64,000 bases of DNA from Cheilinus undulatus (lineage: Eukaryota; Chordata; Actinopteri; Labriformes; Labridae): positions 40,463,000 to 40,526,999 of the forward strand of contig NC_054866.1 in assembly GCF_018320785.1 (NCBI RefSeq). Reading direction: 5' to 3'. The first letter of the stretch is position 1, and every line of letters starts with the position of its first letter. The notes beneath the pieces were generated by a model, which saw only the letters and a list, made by a program, of their open reading frames with translations, ran no database searches and was not told the origin of the DNA. The translations under genes were made by a program, and so were the position numbers. Below are positions 24,945 through 35,842 of the stretch, one piece after another.

Positions 24945-25192
24945 CTCCGCTAAGGAGGTTATGTGATCGGCAGGGTTTGTTTGTTAGTCAGTTTGTAGTT
25001 AGCAACATAACTCAAAAAGTTATGAACAGATTTTGATGAAATTTTCAGGAAATGTCAGAAATGGCATAAGAAAGAACTGATTACATTTTGGGAGTGATCC
25101 AGATCACCGTCTGAATCCAGGAAATTTTTAAAGGATTCTTTACTATTGGGAGATAGGGCTAATGGCGGAGGTCTGCACTCTCTGAGTGTTTT
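24945..25192 (+). repeat. Dispersed fish repeat (ACCTCCGC ends)
   Basis: ACCTCCGCTAAGGAGGTTAT at the left and AATGGCGGAGGTCTGC at the right enclose AACTCAAAAAGTTATGAACA, TTTTGATGAAATTTTCAGG and GTGATCCAGATCACCGTCTG. I know this ordered set as a common interspersed repeat of spiny-rayed fishes. The ends share a GCGGAGGT/ACCTCCGC inverted motif. No coding capacity is present. The class is not certain. Confidence 0.65.
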
Positions 25193-25199
25193 TTTAGTT

Positions 25200-26470
25200 T
25201 TAAAATGTGATTCTAGCTGTAGTAGTGTACAAAAAGTTTGTGGGTACGTGTGATAAGGAGGGCGGTCTTAGGCCTTAGAGTTTTCGCTATGTCTGCCAAG
25301 ATAGCAAAGTTAAGGGGGTTAAAAAATGCAGAAAAGTACAATGGGTTATGAGGAGGCAGGGTGGCCTCTGCATCAGAAATAGCCTTTTAGGTCCAGACTA
25401 GTAGATTTTAAGATGAATAGAACTGCATAATAAAAGCTAGTACTGGCCTTTAGTTTTGGACAATTGCAGCCTTTCTACACTGGTTCTGGGCTAAATGGTT
25501 GTATTTTTTTTTAATAAATCTTTCAGCTTTATCCAAAATATTTCATCTAAGTTTATTAAACCAGTTGAAGAAAATTAATACAATGTATTATGACTCACTG
25601 TTAAATGAACAGCTTTTCTGTTTTTTGGCACCACTCCTCAGTGTTTCCAAAACCAGAGCCATTCCACATTATGAAAGCACTTGAACAAATCTTATCTACA
25701 TAGGGAGCAAGATATCATGTTTGAGGGGGCTACTTTTTTCCTATGTCATAGATATATTTGGGGATTTATCGGGGGCACTCAACTGTTAAGATTTTACTTC
25801 TGGGGTTGTCAATGATCATTAGGAAGGAGTTACCATTTTTGCTTTCTGGGCATGTTAGATATTCATTTGAGAATATAACCCTATGAGAATGGGCATGGTC
25901 AGACATCACATGGAGAAAATATTAACCCTGTTCCCATGCTAGGCTCTCAATTGTTGGCCTGCACCTGAAGGTTGGTCTGACTCAGAATGCTTAACATAAA
26001 ACAATGAAGGGTTCTGTGTTGTCTTTTATTGGTGATATGCTTGTTTGAGAGCTTTTTTAAATTGTTAAAATGCAAACTATTTATTTTCTAATTCTGTTAG
26101 TTTCAAAATTAAGGGCTAAAAATGAAATGAATCTTTTTTCTACACATGCTATTTTAAGGAAATCATTAATGCTTTTACTCGTTGTATGACAAATATCCAT
26201 CATAAGTCACACAGAAATGTGCTTTGTGTGCTTACCTCCTCTGACCAAAGATTTAGAAGCATTTAAGATAAACTTTAATGAGACATAGGAAGCCAGAAAA
26301 TCCTAATCTATGAGAAACCTTCAGCTATTTTGTGTATTTAATGACAACTTGAAGGTAGCAAATGACTGAGCTCAATCTTTTTGGGAAAACTTTAAATTCC
26401 AGGATGCTTTTTTGTTAAAATTATTCCTGAGCTGCTGTTTCAAATGACTTCTAACTTTTTATATCTTTGT
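25200..26470. other. Intergenic, no gene recognised
   Basis: AT-rich spacer upstream of the third OR. No clear TATA box or first exon could be identified. Confidence 0.4.
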
Positions 26471-26495
26471 TTTTGTGCTTAACCTGCAACAGGTG

Positions 26496-27467
26496 ATGAT
26501 GATCAACTCTAACTTCTCCAGAATGAGAAGTTTCTTAATCCTTGGATTCCCTGGACTTTCCCCTCAGTATTACGGTCCCATTTCAGCTCTGCTCTTCTTT
26601 ATCTACCTTGTTATTGCACTAGGAAATGTGTTCATTTTAGCATTTGTGATGTATGAGAAGACCCTGCAGAAACCCACATACCTGGTCTTTTGTCACCTGG
26701 CATTGAATGACTTAACGTTTGGTACTGTGACTCTCCCAAAGATCATATCCAAATACTGGTTTGATGATGGTGTTAGTTCATTTCACAGCTGTTTTACACA
26801 GATGTTCTTTGTTCATTATCTTGGATCAGTGACTTCTTTCATCCTGTTAGGGATGGCTCTTGATAGATTTGTTGCCGTATGTATTCCTCTGCGTTATCCA
26901 GTCCTGATCACTAACAACATCATATCCATACTCTGTGGCTTAGCCTGGTTCATACCAATGCCTCTCATGGTGACTATAGTTTCTCAGGCCCTCACTTTAC
27001 CATTCTGTAAATCAAACATCATTGCTCAGTGCTACTGTGACCACATCTCTATAACAAGCCAGGCGTGTGGGGATAAAGTTCAAACTGTGGAGGTCATTGC
27101 TCTCTGTCTGGCCATGTTCTGTCTTCTGCTTCCTCTTGCATTCATCATTTTTTCATACATTTCTATAATTGTGGTTATTATGAAAATGTCCAATACTGCT
27201 GGGCGCAAAAAGACCTTATCCACATGCAGCCCGCAGATATTCATCACATGTCTATTTTACCTTCCCAGGTGTTTTGTTTATGTAGCTAACACTGTTGGAT
27301 TTTCTTTCAGTTTAGATGTCCGTATTTTATTGATACTGTTGTACAGTCTGTTTCCTCCTGCTGTTAATCCAATAATTTACTGTTTTAAGACTCAAGACAT
27401 AAAACAGATGCTGATGAAGAGGCTTAAAGCAACCAGGATTGGAGTAGAGATTAATCTTTTATTCTAA
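26496..27467 (+). CDS. Odorant receptor, subfamily B member 1
   Basis: This encodes a 323-residue odorant receptor of the second subfamily in the cluster. Features are the glycosylation site NFS (residue 6), FLILGFPGLSPQYYG at the N-terminus (13-27), LGN in TM1 (42-44), LQKPTYLVFCHLALND (57-72), MALDRFVAVCIPLRYP at the end of TM3 (120-135), the loop 2 pair CYCDH (179-183), KTLSTCSPQ in TM6 (239-247) and PPAVNPIIYC in TM7 (287-296). The start is ATG 26496, because a splice acceptor (TTAACCTGCAACAG) ends at 26492 and the in-frame codons before it belong to the intron. A second ATG follows directly at 26499. AATAAA at 27486-27491 lies 19 bases after the stop. Confidence 0.95.
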   Translation: MMINSNFSRMRSFLILGFPGLSPQYYGPISALLFFIYLVIALGNVFILAFVMYEKTLQKPTYLVFCHLALNDLTFGTVTLPKIISKYWFDDGVSSFHSCFTQMFFVHYLGSVTSFILLGMALDRFVAVCIPLRYPVLITNNIISILCGLAWFIPMPLMVTIVSQALTLPFCKSNIIAQCYCDHISITSQACGDKVQTVEVIALCLAMFCLLLPLAFIIFSYISIIVVIMKMSNTAGRKKTLSTCSPQIFITCLFYLPRCFVYVANTVGFSFSLDVRILLILLYSLFPPAVNPIIYCFKTQDIKQMLMKRLKATRIGVEINLLF

Positions 27468-27999
27468 CTATGTTTTGATGATAAAAATAAATCATTTGAT
27501 TGTTTTTTAAATACTGCCATGAGATGTAAATTACTTTTGTTTTCATTTGTGTAATTTATGCATTTTGCTGAGGAAAAGGTGATAATGATATTTAGATATT
27601 GCTCAGTGATGATGTGTCATTTATTTCTGAAATGTATATTTAATAACAGAAAATAAGAGGTAATAGGAAAAAATAACTGTATATTAAAAACCTATGAAAA
27701 TGCAATACTGCAACTAGGTTATGTTTTTATCCATACACAAGGATCTATTTTTCCTCCTACATATGAGGTTAAATCTTCCATTCAAAAACTAGCCTTCTAA
27801 AATATTAGTCTACACCAACAGCAGCGTGATTTTAATCCAGTTATTTTCTTTGTTCATGCGCTAATAAAATAATTATCAATAAGAACAGAAACCAATATAA
27901 ATAGGCTGATGGCTGTCTTGTTAGAGATAGCTTGCTGTAAACTTTAACTAGTAATAGTTAAAATAGGGCACTTATAGGGGGTGCTCTCACACTAAGAAA

Positions 28000-28200
28000 T
28001 CCTTATAGGGGATATATTGTGCAAAAATCCCTTTTTCAGACTTTTCTAACACAAATATGTGCCCCTGGCCTGTCCACAATCCCCTCAAGTACCAGAAATC
28101 AATCAAAATTAATGTAAAAAAACAATCACAAGGCTGAACAGTTAATGAGCATTCTCTCTTTAACTTTAGTTTTCTTCTTAATTTGAGAAATAAAAACAAG
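28000..28200. repeat. Unclassified dispersed repeat
   Basis: GGGGATATATTGTGCAAAAA and ATATGTGCCCCTGGCCTGTC with CACAATCCCCTCAAGTACCA resemble a repeat widespread in spiny-rayed fish genomes. The boundaries are not clear and no coding frame is present. Confidence 0.4.
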
Positions 28201-28454
28201 TCTGCAACTCTTTCAAAGCACAATGTACAAAAATCTCAACTAACTTCTTGTAAAAAATAAATGCTTGTATGTATATAAATGCCACTGACAAGTCCGGAAT
28301 TATTTTAAATATCTGAAAATTAGATGTTTAACTAGATTTATCAGAGGAATGACGCTAACGTAAGTGTTCAGAGGTATTTCTGACTCCAAATGAGATGGAT
28401 ATATGTGGTTTTAGAAAGTGCAGCTCCTTATTGTCACATTAATGAAGTTGAAGA

Positions 28455-28621
28455 AAAGCAGATCAGTGCTGGTCTTGTTGGAAAATCCTGAGTCCGGCTA
28501 GACCGAGACTAAGACAAGTCCGAGTAAAAATGCTTGAGTCCGAGACAAGACCAAGACATTCAAAATGTGGTCTTGAGACCGGTCTCAAGACCAAGACCGT
28601 TCTCAAGTATTACAACACTAG
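28455..28621. repeat. GGTCTTGAGACC-rich dispersed repeat
   Basis: The stretch is built from alternations of GGTCTTGAGACCGGTCTCAA and CAAGACCAAGACC words and ends with TTCTCAAGTATTACAACACTA, a terminus seen in a common fish DNA transposon family. Only the end of such an element is present and its superfamily cannot be decided. Confidence 0.55.
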
Positions 28622-28773
28622 CTGAGTGAACATACATTTTTTGAAAGCATATTCAATCTAACCTGACATGCCAGATGGTAAACCTTCCATAGACGGTGTT
28701 TGGAAAAGGGAAGAGCCTTTGAAAAAAAAACCAGAGGGTGACTGGATGAACGTTCTGCCTGTCACATCTTTAC

Positions 28774-29612
28774 AACCTTGGATCAATGACAGCATTCGCA
28801 ATCACAGGAGAGAGTGTAGGAGAATAGAGTGTAGATGGAAAAAATCGGGTCTCCTTGTGCATTTTACCTTCTGAAGGATTTATTGACTATTTTTAAATGT
28901 ATGGAAAAGGAAGCAAGGAGGAGATATTTTTCAGAACTAATTTTTAACAATCAACACAACCCTAGGTTTTTATTTAAAACTGTGGACCACCTAGTAAATC
29001 CAGCTCCTCCAAGTGTCCCTGTTGAGTCTGTGGTTGACTGTGAAATGTTTTTATCATACTTTAATGAAAAGGTGGAGTCAATCAGAGCCTTATGCTTCTG
29101 AAGTCCTCAGGAAATTCTGGGCTCTTCTTTCTCTTCTCCATGCTTGGTGTGACACACACAGGCACACAACACAAAGGTTGAGTCAACTTTTAGACATTCT
29201 AACTGGCTTCAGGTGGGATTTCTAGATTGCCAGCACCTGTTACTGCCACAGGTGAGTTTAAATGAGCATCAAATGCTTGAATAAAATGATTTACCCACAG
29301 TTTTAAAAGGGTGCCAACAATTTTGTCCGGCCCATCCTTTGAGTTTTGTGTACAATTACGTCAATTTTGTCTTTCTTCTTCTATTTTTTTGTGTTGTTCC
29401 AATGCACATAAATAAAATAAACATGTGTATACCAAAAACATTTGTAATTGCAACAATTTCTGGGAGAAATGGTGTATTTTCTGGAAAAATTCCAGGGGTG
29501 CCAACACTTAAGTCCACGACTGTATTGTGCATGTTTCATATTCTGTAAAGCACTTTGTAACGTCTGTTTTGAAAAGTACTTCATAAATAAAGCTTATTAT
29601 TATTTTTTTATT
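28774..29612 (+). mobile_element. LINE fragment inserted in the repeat
   Basis: The first part encodes PWINDSIRNHRRECRRIECRW (28780-28845) and, after a frame change near 28870, KEARRRYFSELIFNNQHNP with FKTVDHLVNPAPPSVPV (up to 29098). This is the linker between endonuclease and reverse transcriptase in fish L2-like LINEs. The 3' end (29525-29612) has TGTAAAGCACTTTGTAACG and ATAAATAAAGCTTATTATTA, a LINE tail. The reverse transcriptase itself is missing and a Tc1-like remnant sits in its place. Confidence 0.7.
29120..29524 (+). mobile_element. Tc1-like transposon 3' part nested in the LINE
   Basis: CATTCTAACTGGCTTCAGGT, GCCAGCACCTGTTACTGCCA, ATGATTTACCCACAGTTTTA and GGGTGCCAACAATTTTGTCC are in the order of a fish Tc1-like 3' UTR. 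The end GGGGTGCCAACACTTAAGTC with CACGACTGTA is its right inverted repeat. There is no transposase, so the copy is partial. It lies inside the LINE, which lies inside another repeat. Confidence 0.7.
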
Positions 29613-30179
29613 ACGGGCCAATCAAACAAAACACATGACATCATGGCTCCAAACCAAGGTGCACCACTACTGAGGACTAAACTCCATATAGAGCTACATA
29701 ACGTGAACCATGGCGACTGTAGACATGTCACCACGGGACTTTTTTTGTTTTTGAAAAGAAAACATCTCAATGCTGTTATTTGTTCTTCTTTTAATGAAGA
29801 AATGTCTTCAAGTTCTGATAAAAGTGGCTCTTTAGCAGCATCCACGCTAATGTCTGCCGCCATAACTGCACCAGTCTCGTTCCTGCTTGCTTACGTCAGG
29901 ATTCCACCGCACCCAAAAGCACTGCCCCTCGATGCTAAATGGACCTGTCACTTTCTAACTGGGCCCAGATAATTCAGACGGGAGCTTTGCAAGATGGATT
30001 CGCCAGTGAGACACACAGAAACGGGCAAATCCATCTGCTCTGCGAGGTTATATTCAAACAGGCTACTCTTCATTTATTATTTTATTTGTTTAAATATTAT
30101 GTTTGAATACAATTTCAGAAGTAAAACTACCACTGTTTGAAGTCTTAACCAATCAAATCAGGCCATTTTACACACCTCA

Positions 30180-30420
30180 GGCTTGGGTGTAGGTGCTGGT
30201 CAGTATGGTTGTGTCAAAGACTAAAACTAAGGATATTTTGTTTCCATTTCTTCTTTTTTTTATTTTAGTAAGCTTTATAAGCAGACTATGAAGTTTTAGC
30301 TAGTTTTTTTTTTTTTTTTTTTTTTTTGGTGAGGCTCAGTTTTTATTTTCAGTTAACTAAAATGATTTTTGAATTTTAGCTTTAGTTATTTAGTTAGTTT
30401 TCGTTAACTGTATAACCTTG
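30180..30420. repeat. TTTTAGT-rich degenerate repeat with poly(T)
   Basis: Repeated AGACTAAAACTAAGGA, TTTTAGCTAGTT and TTAACTAAAATGATTTTTG words surround a T run at about 30305-30328. A related sequence lies in a cadherin-gene intron at 49445-49620 (TTTTAGTCTTAGTCTCC and TCATAGTTTAGTTGACTG). The class is unknown. Confidence 0.4.
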
Positions 30421-30486
30421 CTCTGTGCTGCACTAGGGCATGGTAGAGGTGTGTGGAGAACAACTGCTTGCATACATCCATGAAAC

Positions 30487-30558
30487 CCAAGCGTCCTTGG
30501 GTTTCTTGAAAGGCGCTATATAAATTCAAGATATTATTATTATTATTATTATTATTAT
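30487..30558 (+). mobile_element. LINE/SINE 3' tail with (ATT)n
   Basis: GTCCTTGGGTTTCTTGAAAG followed by GCGCTATATAAATTCAAG and eight or so ATT units is the typical end of fish L2-like LINEs and the SINEs that share their tails. Only about 70 bases of the element are recognised. Confidence 0.6.
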
Positions 30559-31034
30559 ACATGCAAGGCGCATAACAAAAGCAGCCATTCCTCTCAATAA
30601 TTATTTTCAACAATGGCAAAGTGTAGGAGGGCAACTAATCCCTATGTAGGCTAAAATGTGTGAATATGCATGACAACAACTAAATCCCTGTAAGCAGCTG
30701 AGCAAGGCCCAAAGATGCTGTGGTGGCCTGATATAGCCTACTGTCATAGTTTGGTAATGCTCAGCGCTTTCTGTGGTGAAATCATAAAAACTCTGATGTT
30801 TTCCTGTGATGTTTCCAAAACACAGTCCACTTTTCTCTTCATAAACCATCTTGTCTGAAAAAGCAAAAGTGTTAGGTTAGCCTATATTAAGCTGATATAA
30901 AAAAAATACATTGCATCTAAGCTGCACACAGCTCAGCTCCATTGCTTACTTGTGAGTTTGAGTTGCAGAGTCTTTTCAATAAAGAAAAAAACACTCAACT
31001 CCATTGTTTCTATATATATCAGAGATAGAAAAAA

Positions 31035-31200
31035 AAGTACATGACTATTGTACTTAAGTAAAAGTACAGTTACTCTGGTTAAAACTCACTTGAGTAAAAT
31101 GAAAAGTACTGGTCCATCAAGCTATTCAAGTGAAAGTAAAAAGTATCACATTTAAAGTTTACTTTAGGTACTGAGTAGCAACTGAGGAGTTGTTGTACAG
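31035..31200. repeat. AAGTAAAAGTAC-rich dispersed repeat
   Basis: TTGTACTTAAGTAAAAGTACAG, CACTTGAGTAAAATGAAAAG and AAGTGAAAGTAAAAAGTA words succeed each other, as in a repeat family common in fish and other vertebrates. No coding capacity. Confidence 0.5.
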
Positions 31201-31264
31201 TAAAATATAATATCTCCTAAATGGCAAGAACAACAAGAGAATAGATCTTAAATCAGAGTGTTCA

Positions 31265-32553
31265 GGTAAAGTCACACCTCTGTAAAAAGTAAAATACACA
31301 GCAAAATCAACAGTGTTAATGAAACTCATAAAGAGTTCAATTTAACACGATTAAAGTGTCCATAAAAGTGTCCACACTGTAGTTAAACTGAAGTGTTAAA
31401 TGTTTTACTATTTGACAGAACTACAGCAACTCTTGAAATTCTGTGGAAAGGTGGGTCTCCTCTGGAAGGAAAGCAAAAAGTCAACCTCATCTCATGGCAG
31501 TCAAGACTGATGGACAATTCACACTATGTGTACTTTAGGAACCCTAAAGTCACAGCAGGGTATGTTATCAGTATATTGACATTATACAAATATAGTTTTA
31601 TGTGTCCAACTGTATCATAGTTTACACATGGTGTTGCCCCATTGTAGAGGTCTGCTGCTGAATGCCCCACCATAGAGGTCTGCAGCCAGATCCTCTTGGA
31701 TATTTTACTAAAAGAAGTCTGCTCGTACTCATGACTATTGGGAAAATTATGCATTAATGTCATCCTATACAATGAATACAATTCATTTTCAGAACACAGA
31801 GAATGCAGTACAGCAAATAGAAATGTACCTGAATAAATCCAGAGACAGAAAATGTAAGCGTGGGTTCAATCCTCTCGTCAATATGCCTGACAAATATATT
31901 TTAAAAAATACATCTACAACACTTCTTACAAGAAGACGCCTTGGCGTCGACAGCCCATATGCACAGAGAAGCCCCTCAATGCAGTGTGCATTAGGGTTAC
32001 TAGTATGCATGCAGGCAGGAACACGCAAGCTCACACAGCTAATAGCTAGCTAGCTAGCTACGTAGCCATATAAAAACCTGCTCAAATGCTGGGATGGACA
32101 AAAAGTTGAAAAACGTTGTTAAAAAAAAGTTGCAGAGTTGTCTGGTAAAAAGCATTCCTCATAATGTAGTTGTATAGTAATCATGGCTGTAAATTACATC
32201 ATGTCTTACTAAATGTGTCACTTCATGCTGATCTGCCTGGGTCCATTTGGGAATGAGCCCATGTGGGATAGACCTGTTGGCATACGATATAAAATCAAGT
32301 CATGAGATGTAAGAACTAAGTAGTGGGGCACTGAAGGGAGACGTCTCATCCACTGTGTGTTACAAGATCAGATTATAACTTCAGATGCTCTGCAGACAGC
32401 ATGATACTGAATTATTGCCTTCTTTCTGTGCATTCTTGTCACACTTGAATCAGTTTGGTCTTTATTTGAATGCATCCATGATTTCAATATTTATAGTGAT
32501 TTGTCATGTCAAATAATCATCGTAAAAGGTAGTAATTTTAATATTAAGGGGTT
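31265..32553. other. Intergenic, upstream of the fourth OR
   Basis: This holds a possible further repeat at 31265-31400 (ACACAGCAAAATCAACAGTG and AGAGTTCAATTTAACACG) and a short GCTA run at 32041-32062. No gene is seen and no convincing splice acceptor lies next to the OR start. Confidence 0.4.
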
Positions 32554-33513
32554 ATGTTGTCCACTAATATAACTAGAATCCATAATTTCGTCATCCTTGG
32601 GTTTCCTGGACTTTCACCGGACCATTATGGATTTGTATCATTCCTGCTTTTCATTCTCTTCTTGGCGATAGCTGTAGGAAACATATTCCTGTTAGTGTTT
32701 GTTAAATGTGAAAGGTCTCTTCATAAACCCACATATCTCATCTTTTGTCACTTGGCACTCACTGATTTGGCATTTGGGACTGTAACTTTGCCAAAGATTA
32801 TATGCAAATATTGGTTTGATGACAGCATTATTTCTTTTTACGGCTGCTTTGCACAGATGTATTTTGTCCATTTTTTAGGTGCGACTCATTCCTTCATCCT
32901 GATGGTGATGGCTCTGGATCGCTTTATTGCCATTTGTGCTCCTCTGCGTTACACAGCCCTCTTCACTAGCACCACAGTGTCCGTGCTCTGTGGTATATCC
33001 TGGTTGATGCCCATATCATGGATGGTGGGAATAGTTATGGACGCTCTTACTCTGCCTTTCTGTAATTCAAACATCATCATACAGTGCTATTGTGACCACA
33101 TAGCTATAACAGCACTGGGCTGTGACAACGTACGGCAGGTTCAGGTGGTTGCCTTTGGTCTTGCTATGTTCAGTCTGTTGGTGCCTATTGGTTTTATCAT
33201 CTTCTCTTATTTCGTTATTATCGTGGCCGTGATGAGAATGTCGAGCTCTGAGGGCCGCATGAAAACTCTGTCCACATGCACGCCTCAGCTCCTCATCACT
33301 TGTCTGTATTACATGCCCAGGTGCTTTGTGTACCTGGCAAATAATGTTGGATTCACTTTTAGTGTTCCTGTTCGCATCGTTGTTGTAATGCTCTACAGTC
33401 TGTTACCTGCTGCTTTCAATCCCATCATTTACTGTTTCAAAACAAAGGATATCAAGGAGAAACTGAAAAAGAAATTCTTCATTAAAAAAATAAATATCAG
33501 TTCAAAAACATAA
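32554..33513 (+). CDS. Odorant receptor, subfamily B member 2
   Basis: The product is a 319-residue odorant receptor. Motifs are the N-terminal NIT sequon (residue 5), FVILGFPGLSPDHYG (12-26), VGN in TM1 (41-43), LHKPTYLIFCHLALTD (56-71), MALDRFIAICAPLRY (119-133), loop 2 QCYCDH (177-182), KTLSTCTPQ (237-245) and PAAFNPIIYC in TM7 (285-294). The tail is lysine-rich. The frame is whole with one coding exon. It aligns without gaps to the neighbours at 26496 and 37662, which marks it as a tandem duplicate. AATAAA at 33852-33857 may be its poly(A) signal. Confidence 0.96.
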   Translation: MLSTNITRIHNFVILGFPGLSPDHYGFVSFLLFILFLAIAVGNIFLLVFVKCERSLHKPTYLIFCHLALTDLAFGTVTLPKIICKYWFDDSIISFYGCFAQMYFVHFLGATHSFILMVMALDRFIAICAPLRYTALFTSTTVSVLCGISWLMPISWMVGIVMDALTLPFCNSNIIIQCYCDHIAITALGCDNVRQVQVVAFGLAMFSLLVPIGFIIFSYFVIIVAVMRMSSSEGRMKTLSTCTPQLLITCLYYMPRCFVYLANNVGFTFSVPVRIVVVMLYSLLPAAFNPIIYCFKTKDIKEKLKKKFFIKKINISSKT

Positions 33514-35840
33514 AAACAACTTAATTGCTAAAATAACAAGATAAATACAGAAACTTATAATCTATATTTTTAGGGTCAAGTTTTTAGTTTTTTTAAACAA
33601 AGTCCATTCCTGATAAATTCAACATATTTTGCCAGTTCAAAGCAAATAAGGTCATGTATTATTTTATTTATATATGTATGCAAAGATGTATTTATGTAGG
33701 CTATGCATGCATATGTTCTGATTTATGGAGATATAAGCTCATGTGGACAATTGTCTTTGCACAACTTTTTCCACTATTTGTAATTAGTACTTCCATTTTG
33801 TCTGTGTTTTTATTTTTGTTCTGTTGATATATGTGTAAAATAAAAATTTCAAATAAAAAAGCTGAGCAAAAGAAAATATATCCCAGCGATGTGTTTTCTT
33901 TGTGGGTGTAAATTTCCTATTCCTGTGATTCTGGTGTCAGCCTTTCTTACATTGAGGTTTCAGAGTAAAAGAAATGTCTGTGAGCCATGGCACAGTCTGA
34001 AATCCTCAATCAGGTCTCTTCTGATTGTTCCAGTTGAACACGATGTTTGTACTTTTTTACTTCAAGTTTCTCAGCTCTTCATCTTAGGTGAGGAGCCAAA
34101 AACAGAAATCCTGCCCAAAGCCTCCCTTTACCTGTCGATTGTATTTCAGTCTTTCAAAATCTGATTTTACCTTTGTGCCTTTTTTCTGGATACTGTTTTA
34201 CTGTTTAACTACTCTTTTTTAATTTTCATGAAAAATAAAGAGAATTGTGTAGTTGTTCTGACACTTTGTTGCACAACTAAATATTAAAATGTGTTTTTAA
34301 GGTACAGAGTGTAAAACTGGTGATATTAGAAACATTTAACAGATAAGAACAGAGCAATTTCCAGAAGGGCCACCCTACTGAGGGCCATTGGGGCCACTCA
34401 GTGACTCCGAGTTCCTATCAATGGAGAACATTTCCTGAGTGTGTTAAGTTTTTCATCACTTCCAGTGGAAAGATTTACACAATGGCAGACCAAAAGTTTT
34501 TTACTGCTGGACACAATGCAGCAGCTGGATTTGAGCTCGATGGAAACTTTGCCATTGTATGTAAAAGTATTTTCTGTAAAGATATAAAATATGTTTTTCT
34601 ATATATTAAGGAATTACACCACACGCGCTTGATGCCCAGGACAAATACTTCCTCAAAAAACTACTGATGAAAAGCAGAATAAGAAATAACCAGCATTGGA
34701 TATCCATTGTAAAGGAATTATAAGATGTGGAGCAACTGACCTTTTCCTCAAGACTCTGTTAAGATAAATTCTGTTGACACTGGTCCAAATGGTCATGAAC
34801 ACAGAAGTAACAAAGAAAGGTACAATTTAAAAAAAAATGTATTATGATTTTATTATTTTTTTTATACCCTTTGTTCATTTTTTCTTTGAGTCAGTCAATT
34901 AGACTGTACTGATCTCTAAGATGTTTTTAAAGGTACTATATCAGACCCATTCCCGGTTGGCCCTACGAATGAAATGGATGCTAACCTTATTTTGATATAC
35001 CTTAATAAACTATAACTAAAATGAACTGTATCGTAGCACCTTTGATGATCTGCTTGTTCTCTTGTACAAATTGGGTCTCAGTATGAAGCAATAATATGTT
35101 TTTAACTACTTTTGAAATAGAGCTGTTAAAAGTGTTGATTTCCACAGACGACTTTGGCAAGTAGGAAAAATGCTGCATCCCATCATGCTTTGCATTGACC
35201 ATAAATCACTGAAACACACAGAGAGCTGTGATGAGCCCTTGGTACCCGTGTTTTGTTTGTCAGCCCTGATGTTTACTAGAAGCTACAGACCCCAGAGGAC
35301 CCTGTCTCCCTCTGCAGCTCTGGCTGGTCCACTTGTACACGTAATTTAATTGGTAACGACAAACATCCGTCTTTTCTCATTGAACTTTTAAAACTAAAAG
35401 CAAGCTCGTGGACCAACCAGCAGACCAAAAATGACAAAATTGCTGCTTTTCCTTTAAAGTTTTCGTGAAATTTTTAAGGCCTTTTTGTTGTATTGATTTA
35501 TTTTTTCCCTACATGTCATCAGAAATCAAATGTTGTGACTTATTGTACTCATAATGAGTCTGTCCAATGATTATTATACAGACTCACTGAAATGTTTGGA
35601 TGGCTTCACTGCAATAAAAGATAAATTTAGTGTTCTGAGAAAATTCTGGTGAAGCTTCAGAAAAGCAAGTAATGGATAATAAAAACTTAAGAAATATAAT
35701 TTTGAATATATACGAATTTTTTTTTATCTATTGACAGCATGAATAGATAAATATATGACATTTTAAATCATTATTTTTGTATCAGCACTGTCTGTAGTAT
35801 TAAATCTGTCTCACTTAATGTTTTCTATATTTATTTATAA
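33514..35840. other. Intergenic, no gene recognised
   Basis: AT-rich spacer of 2.3 kb downstream of the fourth OR. It holds several short frames without domains. Confidence 0.4.
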
Positions 35841-35842
35841 TT

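Larger units (their letters stand above)
28668..30050 (+). mobile_element. Unclassified long repeat, copy 1, split by a LINE
   Basis: The left part (AAACCTTCCATAGACGGTGT, then GTGACTGGATGAACGTTCTG and CCTGTCACATCTTTACA, 28680-28773) and the right part (29612 onward: ACGGGCCAATCAAACAAAAC, then GCTTTGCAAGATGGATTCG and CATCTGCTCTGCGAGGTTAT) match, in order, the second copy at 40825-41930. In that copy the two parts are contiguous (CATTCATTACAGGCCAAACAGAGC). The intervening 840 bases here are an inserted LINE. I do not know the family name. Confidence 0.6.

Noticed and set aside
26475-26495. Start of the third odorant receptor seven codons upstream
   Set aside because: The first codon there is GTG, and the stretch is the end of an intron (TTAACCTGCAACAG acceptor at 26492).
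29448-29972. 174-codon frame on the plus strand
   Set aside because: It crosses the boundary of a Tc1 remnant, a LINE tail and an older repeat, so it is an accidental frame in repeat DNA.
33889-34164. 91-codon frame downstream of the fourth OR
   Set aside because: Hydrophobic but with no OR motif, no homology that I can see, and no start or splice context; not a receptor fragment.
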